Source: Picocystis sp. L7 (taxonomy: Eukaryota > Chlorophyta > Picocystophyceae > Picocystales > Picocystaceae). Taken from it: DNA of 64,000 nucleotides. The notes below the pieces were generated by a model. That model worked only from the letters and a program-made list of their open reading frames with translations. It ran no database searches and was not told the origin of the DNA. The stretch lies in the NCBI GenBank assembly GCA_020975725.1, contig QXJR01000003.1:1240001-1304000 (forward strand), in the 5' to 3' direction. Positions 55,177 to 64,000 of the stretch are shown piece by piece. The translations under genes and the position numbers were made by a program. Each line of letters starts with the position of its first letter. The stretch's first letter is position 1.

Positions 55177-58100
55177 CTCCCACTCAGCTTCAAACAAGTT
55201 GGATTCTTCATGCCAAGTCTCTTGATGCATGTTCGGAATTTCTCTGCTGGTAATCGTTTTGTCAGATAGTCAGCCCACATTTGGTCAGTTGAGCAGTAGA
55301 CGAAGTTTACTTCTGCACGGATTGCTCGCTCCCGCAGAAAATGATGTTGTACGTCTATATGTTTCGCACGTGTTACGGATTGTGGATTCTTGATCAATCT
55401 TAGCGCTGACTGATTATCCATGTGTATGGTTGCAGTTATATGTTCAGGTTTCAAGAGTTGCATCAGGTAATTTTTGATCCACAGTACTTCCTTCACTGCT
55501 GCTGTTGCAGCCTGATACTCGGCTTCAGTTGTGGATATGGCAATGGTAGGTTGCAATTTGCTTTGCCAAGCTACTAGCCCCCCCATTACTTGGACAGTGT
55601 ATCCTGTTCTGGATCTTCTGGTTTCATGTTCTCCAGCATAGTCAGCATCACTGTAAGCCACAATATTGATTGTTTCAGCCACCTTTTCGCTGGTGGCTTC
55701 ATAGACTAACATGAGCTTTGTTGATCCATTTAGGTACTTGAGAGTTCCTCTCATTGCGTTCCAGTGTGATTTCTTTGGGTTGTTGTTGTGTCTGGCCAGT
55801 GCAGAAGCAGCATAGCTGATATCTGGTCTTGTGGTTCCTCCTAGATACTGTAATTGTCCACAGATTTTTTGATATTGAAGGTGATCTATCCCTTCAGACT
55901 CCTGGTCTTCTTTCAAAGGTACGTTCAACGGTATTGATTGGCTGCGACTTTCTTCGATCCTGTGTTCCTTGATGTAATTGCTGACTTTGTTTTCTTGATG
56001 CATGGTCAGTATTTTTGCAAGTCTATCTCTCTGAATCGTCATTCCCAGAAAATGTTGTGCCTCTCCCATGTCAGTGATTTTGTACTTGCTCTTGATCAGT
56101 TCTTTTATGGTTTGGATGGCTGTCAGGTCACTGCTGGCTATTAGAATGTCATCGACATAAAAGCAGATTAGGCAAGTCATTTCATCTGTGTTGCATTTGA
56201 GCACACTTTGGTCTAGTTGGTTGCAGATGAAATTTAGATCAGTCAAAGTTTTGGTGAGTTCGTGATTCCAAGCCCTTGGTGCTTGTTTGAGTCCATAAAG
56301 ACTTCTGTTCAATTTTAGAACTTGTGCTGACTCATCTTTTGCTGCCAGTCCATTTGGTATTCGCAGATAGACCTCTTCTTCGAGTTCTGCATTCAAGAAG
56401 GCTGTCTCTACATCCAATTGATGTAAATGTAAGTCCAGTTGGTTTACTACGGCGAGAAATAAACGTAGTCCTGTTTTGCTGACCACTGATGCATAGATCT
56501 CATCGTAATCTACTCCAGGTCGTTGATGGCAACCAAGAGCTACCAGTCTGGCTTTATATTTGATGATGTTGTTGCAGCCATCTCTTTTGATGTTGAATAT
56601 CCACTTGGTTCCCAGTGCCTTTTTTTCTTTTGGTAGTTCTGAGAATTCCCATGTTCTCATCTGGTTCAGCGAGTTCAATTCATTTTGTACAGCTTGGTCC
56701 CACATTTCTTTGTCATGTCTTCTCATGGCTTGGTGGTACCCATCAAATTTGTCAGGTAGGTCTTTTGCATTGAATGCAGTGTAGTTGGTCCTCCTGTTTG
56801 GTCTCAAATTATATCGCTGACCATTTTCTGCTTGTTCTTCACCAGAGTTTCCTTGTAGGGTCAGATCAGATCCAGTTTCTTCCTGTGGAGCACTGAGCAA
56901 ATTCTCAGTGTCATTGTCTGGTTCTGGTGGGGTAGTTGTCCCCAGGTCAGTTAGTTCTGTACCGTTTTCCTCCCACTGTATGCTTTGATTTAGGTAATTT
57001 GTCAGATCTCCGTAGGTACGTTTCTCGTATGTTGTGGGGTTGTATGTTCCCATGCGATCTTCATTGAATCTGACATTTCTGCTTATTGCCAGGTTGTTAC
57101 CCACAAGAACTCTGTAAGTGGATGAGTTTTCGTATCCCAGCATGATTCCTTTCTCACTTCTTGGGTCAAACTTTCCAGTGATTCTTGGTTTTGGCTTCAG
57201 TACCCAGCATTCACATCCAAATACACGCAGGTTTTGAATGTTTGCTGGTTTCTTCGTCAGTTTTTCGTATGGAGTGGTCCTATCGTTTCCAGTTGATGGT
57301 GGCAACTTGTTTCTGGTGTAGGCATAGTTTCTTATTGCCTCACCCCAATATTTTGTTGGTAGGTTGCAGTTTTCAAGCATGGTGCTTGCATGGTCTCTCA
57401 GATCTCTGTGGTATCGTTCAGCATCATTTTGCTCAGGTGCATAACCTGCTGTCAGTTCATGTTGGATACCTCTCTCATTGAGGAATTGCTTGAGATCTGT
57501 TCCCAGAAATTCTTGTCCTCTGTCAGTTCGAATGGCTCTGGTTTTCTTGCCACCTGCTAGTCTTTCCAGACTGTTGATTGCCATTTTGGCATAGGTTGAT
57601 GCTTGTCCTTTGCTTGTCATCAGGTAAGTCATCCCAAACTTCGTTGAGTGATCCAGTACTGACAAATAGTGTGAGTATCCTGCAGGTGTTTCTGGCGAGA
57701 TTGGTCCTACCACATCCATGTATACCAAGTCCAGTGGCTGGTACTCATAAGTTTTTGGATGATGGCGAGCAGATACTTGTTTGCATGTGATGCATGCTTC
57801 ACATGGAGCATCAGTCTTATGTGGTAGGTTTAGCTTGCGTATTCGATCTGAGTGTATGTGTCCCAGTCGCTGATGCCATATTTTCGCTGTTGCTTTGAGG
57901 CAGTAGTTGTGTCCAGTTTTGGTACTGATCTCCAGTTTTTGGTTTCCCTTTCTGATTATGCACTTCTGTAGTTCAAAGGTGACAGTGGCATCTGTGTGTA
58001 TCATACTTGATACTGACATTAGATTGGCTTTTAGACCAGGTACATACAGAACGTTTTCCAGTATCATTTTGGTTTTGTGGGAGTCATTTAGTTCCAATTC

Positions 58101-59069
58101 TGCAGTTCCTCTGAGCTCGGAGGTAAGGTAGCTTCCGTCTGCAATTTCGATCTGTATTATCTTTTCTGATCTGGTACTGACCTTGAGAATGTCTTTCTGT
58201 CCTGTCATGTGCCAGGAGGCTCCCGAATCTATGATCCAGTTTTGTTTGTTGGTGGTTTCTAGTTCTGCAGCTAGTGCCATAAGACTAATGGTATTCGGAG
58301 GCTTGTTTCCTTTGTACTTACCTTTAGTCTTGTGTATGCTTCTTTTGGTATCTTGTTTCCCATGATCTTTCTGGAATTGCCAGCAGTCATCGAGAACGTG
58401 GCCAAGTTTCTTACAGTACTGACACTGTACCTTGTTTTTGTCTGCAGGTTTTACAGGTGAAGCTTCTTTGAGCATGTAGCTCACGTTCAAGTTCAGTTTG
58501 GCTTCCTCATGTACAAGTGATCTCCTGATCTCAGCCAAGGTCAAAGTCACTGTCATATGGTCCAGGACAGTGGTCAGATTATTATAATCTGCAGGTAAGC
58601 CATTGAGCGCTATTGTGATCACATCCTTTTCAGGAGTGGTCACACCAATCTGTTTGAGCTCATTGACTATTTGTACTAACTTGTTCATGTATTGCTCGAT
58701 GCTTTGGTCAGGATATTTTTTGAATCTGCTCAGTGCAGCCTTCAGCGATCGTTCTCGCAGATATCCGGTTTCTTGGTATATGGCCTTTATAGCCATCCAT
58801 ACTTCATGTGGTGTGGTACAGTGCATCACATTGTCCACGTAATCCATTGAGATTGAGTTCAGAATTCTGATCTTTGCTGAATTCATCTTTTGTTTTGTTT
58901 TCTCTTCCTTCTTTTCCTCTTCTGTGGGATTGACCATTGTCACCTCCCACAGCCCATTGAGAACCAGGTGGTTTTCCATCCTGAAAAACCACTCCTTCCA
59001 ATTTTCTCCATTTAGATTTGGTACACCATTGATATGTGCTGGATCAGTCATATCTTTCCTCAATTTCAA
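55017..59069 (-). CDS. Gag-pol polyprotein of copia element C
   Basis: A single frame of 1350 codons. Order: gag with zinc knuckle CQYCKKLGHVLDDCW, aspartic protease (WIIDSGASWHMTG), integrase with its HHCC zinc region (WHQRLGHIHSDRI, CEACITCK) and DRGQEFLG, reverse transcriptase (QLDVETAFLNAEL, YVDDILIAS) and RNase H (TTEAEYQAA, HIDVQHHFLRERA). This gag-PR-INT-RT-RH order defines Ty1/copia. The last ~53 codons lie inside the 3' LTR. Confidence 0.95.
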   Translation of the reverse strand: MKLRKDMTDPAHINGVPNLNGENWKEWFFRMENHLVLNGLWEVTMVNPTEEEKKEEKTKQKMNSAKIRILNSISMDYVDNVMHCTTPHEVWMAIKAIYQETGYLRERSLKAALSRFKKYPDQSIEQYMNKLVQIVNELKQIGVTTPEKDVITIALNGLPADYNNLTTVLDHMTVTLTLAEIRRSLVHEEAKLNLNVSYMLKEASPVKPADKNKVQCQYCKKLGHVLDDCWQFQKDHGKQDTKRSIHKTKGKYKGNKPPNTISLMALAAELETTNKQNWIIDSGASWHMTGQKDILKVSTRSEKIIQIEIADGSYLTSELRGTAELELNDSHKTKMILENVLYVPGLKANLMSVSSMIHTDATVTFELQKCIIRKGNQKLEISTKTGHNYCLKATAKIWHQRLGHIHSDRIRKLNLPHKTDAPCEACITCKQVSARHHPKTYEYQPLDLVYMDVVGPISPETPAGYSHYLSVLDHSTKFGMTYLMTSKGQASTYAKMAINSLERLAGGKKTRAIRTDRGQEFLGTDLKQFLNERGIQHELTAGYAPEQNDAERYHRDLRDHASTMLENCNLPTKYWGEAIRNYAYTRNKLPPSTGNDRTTPYEKLTKKPANIQNLRVFGCECWVLKPKPRITGKFDPRSEKGIMLGYENSSTYRVLVGNNLAISRNVRFNEDRMGTYNPTTYEKRTYGDLTNYLNQSIQWEENGTELTDLGTTTPPEPDNDTENLLSAPQEETGSDLTLQGNSGEEQAENGQRYNLRPNRRTNYTAFNAKDLPDKFDGYHQAMRRHDKEMWDQAVQNELNSLNQMRTWEFSELPKEKKALGTKWIFNIKRDGCNNIIKYKARLVALGCHQRPGVDYDEIYASVVSKTGLRLFLAVVNQLDLHLHQLDVETAFLNAELEEEVYLRIPNGLAAKDESAQVLKLNRSLYGLKQAPRAWNHELTKTLTDLNFICNQLDQSVLKCNTDEMTCLICFYVDDILIASSDLTAIQTIKELIKSKYKITDMGEAQHFLGMTIQRDRLAKILTMHQENKVSNYIKEHRIEESRSQSIPLNVPLKEDQESEGIDHLQYQKICGQLQYLGGTTRPDISYAASALARHNNNPKKSHWNAMRGTLKYLNGSTKLMLVYEATSEKVAETINIVAYSDADYAGEHETRRSRTGYTVQVMGGLVAWQSKLQPTIAISTTEAEYQAATAAVKEVLWIKNYLMQLLKPEHITATIHMDNQSALRLIKNPQSVTRAKHIDVQHHFLRERAIRAEVNFVYCSTDQMWADYLTKRLPAEKFRTCIKRLGMKNPTCLKLSGSVEVPEVLEAWTAPTKGDLLSGSPNQSVDRQIDMWADERFVERNKLCVRGTNN

Positions 59070-59080
59070 GGCTCTTAACC
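59067..59080 (-). other. Primer-binding site of copia C, matches tRNA-Lys(CUU) anticodon arm
   Basis: The 14 bases GGTTAAGAGCCTTG start directly at the LTR edge. They are complementary to CAAGGCUCUUAACC, the anticodon arm of plant tRNA-Lys(CUU) as I recall it, rather than to any tRNA 3' end (no leading TGG). Half-tRNA priming is known in Drosophila copia, which uses a 5' fragment of initiator tRNA-Met. Confidence 0.6.
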
Positions 59081-59570
59081 TGTTGAATGAGGGTCTTCTT
59101 CCCTCTGGTAAATTTCTGCAGTGTTCACTGTTGTGAACCTGTTGTGAACTAGTTGGTGGGGTTTCTTTCTCTCCCTCCGTACGTTCACTTTCTGATCCGG
59201 TGTGGCGTTACGTCGACGATGTTGTTCGTCACGTGTTCGAGAGCTGCTCGTGGAGCTCGATGGAGGAAGAAGGCACGTTGTTGATCTCGTGTCAGGTTCT
59301 AAGTTCTCTTACAGGTAAGGTGTCGCGCTCCTTATATAGTCGCGTAGGTTTGTTTGTCCAATGGTTTATCATTGGTCTATTTTGCTGTGGTTGACACGAG
59401 TTTGTTGGGCTCAGTTGTTTGTTCCTCGGACGCACAGTTTGTTCCGTTCCACGAAACGTTCGTCGGCCCACATGTCGATCTGTCGGTCGACACTTTGGTT
59501 GGGGCTACCAGAGAGTAAATCCCCTTTGGTTGGGGCTGTCCATGCCTCTAGTACTTCGGGTACTTCAACA
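59081..59570 (-). repeat. 5' LTR of copia C, with TATA-like box
   Basis: A 490-bp copy with no difference from the 3' LTR noticed by eye. A TATATAAGGAG promoter box in element orientation lies near 59330-59340. Confidence 0.93.
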
Positions 59571-59575
59571 GTCCC
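59571..59575. repeat. Target-site duplication of copia C (right copy)
   Basis: GTCCC, identical to 54682-54686 on the left side of the element. Confidence 0.9.
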
Positions 59576-59730
59576 CCCTTTTCGTTTCACGGCAGAAAGG
59601 AAGTTAGAAGGGGGTTGTCTCTGGCTTCCTTCCCCTTTCCTTCCCTTTCTTTTTTTTTCGAGATGTTCACCACGAGGCCCATCGCACGTCCCATTCGTTC
59701 CACTTCCCATCACGCGCGTGTCCATTCGCG

Positions 59731-60636
59731 ATGTTCATGACGAGGTGCGCACGTCGATCTGGATGGCGAAACCGAACCCGAAGAAGACGAAAGAAGGAAG
59801 CTGACGGACGAGAACCTGCGACGTACGTGCGATGTGCAGGAGCGAGTATGATCGTGGCGTGAACACCTTCTCGCCAGAAGGGAGGTACGTGTGGACGAAC
59901 GTGGACGGGAGATCTTACGCGCAAGCATCCAAGTCGTCGATGATGCTGAAACCTGGATCGTTCGAACTTCGCGCGTAGGTTGTTCCAAGTCGAGTATGCG
60001 ATCGAAGCAATCAAGCTGGGTTCGACGGCGATCGGCATCTGCGTCCAAGAAGGGGTGGTGTTGGCAGTGGAGAAGCGGATCACGTCTCCTCTGTTGGAAC
60101 CGACCAGCGTGGAGAAGATCATGAAAGTGGACGAACACATGGCGTGTGCGATGAGCGGACTCACTGCGGATGCGAGGACCCTCATCGATCACGCCAGGAA
60201 AGTCACCCAGAACCACACGTTCAACTACGACGAACCGATGCCGGTCGAATCCACCACGCAATCGCTGTGTGATCTGGCCCTGAGGTTCGGTGAAGACGAC
60301 GAGGAAGAATCCATGAGCCGACCGTTCGGCGTGGCGCTCTTGGTCGGCGGATGCGATGCTGGTGGCCCGCAGCTCTTCCACACCGATCCTTCAGGAACAT
60401 TCGTGAGCTACAAGGCCAAAGCCATCGGGTCCGGTTCAGAAGGGGCCCAGAACGCACTCCAAGAGCAGTACAAGGAAGACATGACGCTGCAGGAAGCACA
60501 AGCCTTGGCCGTGTCCACACTGAAGCAGGTGATGGAGGAGAAAGTCAACGCCACCAACATCGACGTGGCAACCATCGCCCCCAAGTACCACCTTTTCACG
60601 GAGGAGGAGGTGAAGGCCGTCATCGAGCGGCTGTGA
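59731..60636 (+). CDS. PAE: 20S proteasome subunit alpha type-5 (3 exons)
   Basis: Exons 59731-59744 (only 14 nt), 59840-59884 and 59979-60636 join through GT-AG introns of 95 and 94 bp into 238 residues (family ~237-241). The joined N-terminus [21 protein letters not shown] matches the highly conserved start of alpha-5, including the [12 protein letters not shown] alpha-subunit signature. Other landmarks are [43 protein letters not shown] and the HTDPSG loop. It is a structural alpha-ring subunit of the cytosolic/nuclear proteasome. A retroelement ends only 160 bp upstream of the ATG. A similar ATG-TTC-ACC-ACG-AG string at 59663 is followed by GC, not GT, and is less likely to be the first exon. 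Confidence 0.93.
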
Positions 60637-60798
60637 GAGGGGATGCCGTCCTCGAATCTTGACCCCGCATTCGAATAAGGCCGCGTGAGGAGGGTCGCGC
60701 ATATAGTTCTAATCAACGTAGGAGGGACACGATACGTCGAACTAGTCGGGTCGTTCCATGAAACCACTCCGTACAAAATCTGTCTTAAAAAGGGATGT

Positions 60799-61831
60799 TC
60801 ATGCGTTCACCAAGCTCTTGCTTGCTCGGATGCCGTCGATGGCAGCCTTGTAATCGGGGGCTCCGAACACCGCCGATCCTGCCACGATGGCATTCGCACC
60901 GGCTTCGATGACCTTGTAGGCATTCTTGGGTCCCACCCCGCCATCCACCTCAATCCAGGGATCCACACCCTTGGCAGCGCACATCTTTTTCAACTCTCGG
61001 ATCTTGCCCACCTGGCTCTCGATGAACGACTGTCCTCCAAAGCCTGGGTTCACGGACATGATCAGGACCAGATCGACCACGTCCAGCACGTACTCGATCT
61101 TGTCGAGGGAGGTGGCAGGATTGAGGACCACACCCGCCTTGAGTCCCAGGTCTTTGATCTGGTTGACGGTGCGATGGAGGTGGATGGTGGCAGCATCCTC
61201 ACAGTGCACGGAGATGATGTCTGCGCCTGCCTTTGCAAAGTCCGCCACTCGTTGTTCGGGCTCGACGATCATCTGCACCGCACATCCGTGTCCCATCCCC
61301 GAAATCGGTCAGCCTATGGTATTTCTCGCATCGTACGCGTCGGTTTCTTCTCTCCACGTCCACGCAGAGGTTCTCCCACTCCGCGTCTTCGTGGTGGACC
61401 CAACCCTTCCCTCCGGCCCACGTCCTCCCGTGCTTCGGGTTTTCGTCCAGGCGAAGCTTGACGTTTATTTTTTCGGTTCTACGTCTTGCGTTCCGCCATG
61501 CACGCACCAGATGGCAGTCGAGCACTTTGTCGGTGATCGGTCGCAGCGCGTCCACGATGAGGGGTCCGATGGTGATGTTCGGCACGAACCGTCCGTCCAT
61601 GACGTCCACGTGCACCCAGTCGCATCCAGCTTGGTCGATGGCTCGTATCTCGTCTCCCAACCTGGAGAAGTCGGCGGAAAGGATGGACGGCGACACCACC
61701 ACGGAACGCTTGTCGGAGCGGTCCACGCGCGAGGTGGCGGACGCCTTCACGCCCAAGCTCCTTCCGGGACGCCTGGCGATGGCGGTGCGTGTTCCGAAGC
61801 GTGCGTCGGTCGTCCTGGCGGTGGCACGCAT
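60799..61831 (-). CDS. RPE: Ribulose-phosphate 3-epimerase, plastid type (2 exons)
   Basis: Interconverts ribulose-5-phosphate and xylulose-5-phosphate in the Calvin cycle and pentose-phosphate pathway. Exons 61831-61508 and 61272-60799 with a 235-bp GT-AG intron give 265 residues. The first ~42 residues ([20 protein letters not shown]) are an Arg/Thr/Ser-rich transit peptide. The TIM barrel carries [26 protein letters not shown] (metal-binding His/Asp), DCHL joined across the intron to [20 protein letters not shown], the catalytic Asp in EVDGGV, and AGSAVFG. The intron splits the LDCHLM motif exactly in phase 0. It is convergent with proteasome alpha-5, 162 bp between stops. Confidence 0.95.
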
Positions 61832-63155
61832 GGCTCTCGTGGCGCAGAAAAGGAGGCGTTTCCAAGCTTCGCTGTGCGGTTCCGCGACGTGAATGCGGAA
61901 TCGAAATGGACGTCGCACGTGTGGACCTGGGCCAGAAGGAGGTGGGAGGTGGGTCAGAAGGAATTCCAGTCCCGATCCAAGCCCTTTCGATCGAGGAGGA
62001 TCCTCCGATGAGATGGGGGTGGAAAGGGAACGAACCCGAGGGGGGGGGAAGGACGTTGGCGGCGTGGAGGGACGAAAGGGGGGGGATGGGGCGTAGGATC
62101 CCAGGGACGGAAGGAACCATGCGCGCAGAGGAATGATCGATTCTTTGAAGAAGATCCTCGACGGGAGATGGGACGGGGTGGACGTGCAGTAGGGAAACGA
62201 GAACGAGAGGGATCCAGGGGTTCTCATCCAAACATCCGGACGGCCATGGTAGGAACCCAAGGGAAGGGGACCGTACACGTCCACTTTCAACATGCAACGA
62301 TCGATCGCGGTAGAGCGTCGCACAGACAAGTGCGACGCCCTGTCGAAGTTCAAGGAAGTGCTTGGAAATTACCATGCAGGTTCGACATGCGACGAGATCA
62401 AGCGAAGATCCAAGCGACACCCGGTATCCATCGTCGCACGAAACGCATGTGGAAAAACGTGCAATCCATTGCAAAGCCTGCCTAAAAGGCCAAAGCCATC
62501 GGACACGGCGCGGAACAGAGTCTTGCGAATGTGCATGTTGCGATTTCGCCATGTCGTTACGATGCTTGTTTCCATGGTTCGATGTCACATGTACCGTGTC
62601 ATTCACAAGACACATGCCATACGAGCACGCGAGCTTCGACAGTGTTACAAAGCGTCCGTGAGGAGCACTTTTACACACGTTTCGCTCTGATGAGCTTCGA
62701 CCTTCCACGGGCGAAGGTGGGAGAGGCCGGTTGGGCCTTGAAGCGATTCCTTCCTTGTTCTCACGAAGGGGGGTTCTTCGGCTCCCTAGCAAGAGGGACA
62801 CCGCGAGAAAGCTTCCGGTGGTCTTCAAGAGCAGTTGGCGTGTGAAAACGGCGCGCCAAGCTCGTGGGAGAGGCGCCGTGGCTCTCGATGGTCAAGCAAG
62901 TTCTCTCTATTTCAAGGCAAGGATGGCTCCCCTAAGGGCCACCATAGGAGGGAGCGCTCCAAGCGGAGCTCCCTCTCAAACCAGCGGTTGCTGGTGGTCA
63001 CGTGGACCCCGCGTCCCGATCGGACGGTCCAGCACTGAGCTTGTGATTCACCGAATCTATTCGGACAACATCCTCACCCTTCGTTGTCCCTTGAAAGATT
63101 CCGAAAGATTCGCCCGTTGCTAGGTCCCTTTCAGTCCCGGTTCTCCCGGTCAATT
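61832..63155. promoter_or_regulatory. 5' region of the epimerase gene and intergenic DNA
   Basis: 61900-62260 is GC-rich and purine-rich on the + strand, thus pyrimidine-rich on the epimerase coding strand, as at other promoters here. The rest up to the copia D LTR has only short frames and no recognised feature. Confidence 0.4.
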
Positions 63156-63607
63156 TGTTAGAGGATGTGATCAATATCCTCAGTGGATTCTGATTCAGTG
63201 GGTCAGGCACAGGGCAGCTTGAGTGGCAGGTGTTGATAACACGTACGGTCGCGATCCGTTGACGTGTAGTGGCAGTCGGCGATGGTCGAGGACGCTTGAG
63301 TTCGCGGCTGTGACGAAACACTTCGTGGCATGCAAAAACTGAATTACAGGTGAGCGCGCGAGAGCTTATATAGTGCTCTTGAGCGAGTACTACGAGGTCA
63401 CGTGCCGTGGAAAAATCCGCAGGCTGACGTGAATCTTGAAGGTCTTCTTTGCTTGGCTATGGGGTTCCTGTGAGGGCGTCCTTTTCCTTGACGTCGTCGG
63501 GGGTTCCGTCTCGAGTCCTTGGATTCTCTGGTTTTGGCGGGTCCATGGTTCGTCCCTTGGCTCTTGTCCCAGGTTGAAACCCTAGTCCAGAAGGGATATT
63601 TCCAACA
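63156..63607 (-). repeat. 3' LTR of copia D
   Basis: About 452 bp, beginning TGTTGGAAATATCCC in element orientation beside an AGTGGGAG polypurine tract and ending CCTCTAACA. The far boundary is judged from the TG/CA rule only, since the partner LTR is outside the window. Confidence 0.7.
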
Positions 63608-64000
63608 CTCCCACTCATCCTGGTGCAAGAGTCATTCATTCCAAGTTGTTGGATGCATTCTCTGAACTTTTTGCTTGTAAGTTGCTTGGTCAGGTAATCG
63701 GCCCACATTTCTTCAGTGGGACAGTAGATCAGTTTTACTTCCTCTCTCATTGCTCGCTCTCTGATGAAATGATGCTGCACATCAATGTGCTTGGCCTTTG
63801 TTACTGATTGTGGGTTTTTCAGTAATCGTAGTGTGGATTGATTGTCGATGTGTACTAACACTTCCACTTGGTTGATTGTCAATAGCTGTTGGATGAAGTT
63901 TCTTATCCAGAGGCCTTCTTTAATTGCTGCAGCTGCAGCCTGGTACTCTGCTTCAGTTGTGGAGGTTGCGATGGTAGGCTGGAGCTTGCTCTGCCATGAT
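63156..64000 (-). mobile_element. Ty1/copia element D, cut by the window edge
   Basis: Minus orientation. The 3' LTR is at 63156-63607 (TG/CA ends, TATA-like box near 63366) and the end of pol (RNase H: TTEAEYQAAAAA, HIDNQSTLRLLKNPQS, HIDVQHHFIRERAM) continues past 64000. The pol frame again runs into the LTR and ends near 63457. It is related to C in protein but has different LTRs. Whether it is whole cannot be judged from this part. Confidence 0.85.

Larger units (their letters stand above)
54687..59570 (-). mobile_element. Ty1/copia element C, whole-looking
   Basis: A 4884-bp element in minus orientation with two 490-bp LTRs that look identical by eye, TGTTGA...TCAACA ends and a perfect 5-bp target duplication GTCCC (54682-54686 and 59571-59575). 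A single long gag-pol frame fills the interior. The element looks whole and recently inserted. Its family differs from A/B in LTR sequence, in primer site and in having reverse transcriptase and RNase H. Confidence 0.95.

Noticed and set aside
1-64000. tRNA or rRNA genes, CRISPR arrays, bacterial-type operons
   Set aside because: None was seen by eye. The only tRNA-like match is the primer-binding site of copia C.

Overview
The window looks like nuclear DNA of a photosynthetic green-lineage eukaryote, either a green alga or an early-diverging streptophyte. The evidence is a light-harvesting protein of the photosystem I (Lhca) type with a spliced transit peptide, a starch synthase III with three starch-binding modules, a nuclear-encoded SufC and ribulose-phosphate 3-epimerase with plastid-type leaders, a plant-like malonyl-CoA synthetase, a Raf-like (TKL) receptor kinase, and Ty1/copia elements. 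Genes have none to a few spliceosomal GT-AG introns of about 70-340 bp. The species cannot be fixed from the sequence alone.

Layout. Positions 1-27100 are a dense gene island: CBM-bearing receptor-like kinase (-), aldo-keto reductase (+), starch synthase III (-), cytosolic-type class I aldolase in four exons (-), two unrecognised genes meeting tail to tail (+/-), plus malonyl-CoA synthetase (-), GatA (+), TSR2 (+), RCC1 (-) and a GUP1/HHAT-like MBOAT protein (-). Positions 27100-42700 are an AT-rich gene desert. It holds a DIRS-like fragment, a tandem pair of short copia elements that share a diverged LTR pattern, and much older AT-drifted relatives of the same family. Positions 42700-53400 return to genes: oligoribonuclease (+), a MuDR-type zinc-binding/PNPOx-like fusion (-), an Lhca protein (-), a small membrane-anchored helical protein (+), SufC (-) and a telobox MYB factor (+). 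A whole-looking 4.9-kb copia element with 490-bp LTRs and a GTCCC target duplication fills 54687-59570, just upstream of proteasome alpha-5 (+). Ribulose-phosphate 3-epimerase (-) follows, and another copia element runs off the right edge.

Functional themes are plastid and carbon metabolism (starch synthesis, aldolase, epimerase, Lhca, SufC, malonyl-CoA synthetase, GatA) mixed with housekeeping genes. There is no operon-like cluster. The strongest organisational pattern is that all six convergent gene pairs end within 1-163 bp of each other. 5' regions are long, GC-rich and nearly stop-free, and they create many spurious open frames. Exon structures below were worked out by eye from reading frame, splice consensus and family conservation.

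I found no clearly new multi-gene system. The most unusual items are the carbohydrate-binding receptor kinase, the zinc-finger/PNPOx fusion, and the copia primer site that matches the 5' half of tRNA-Lys(CUU).
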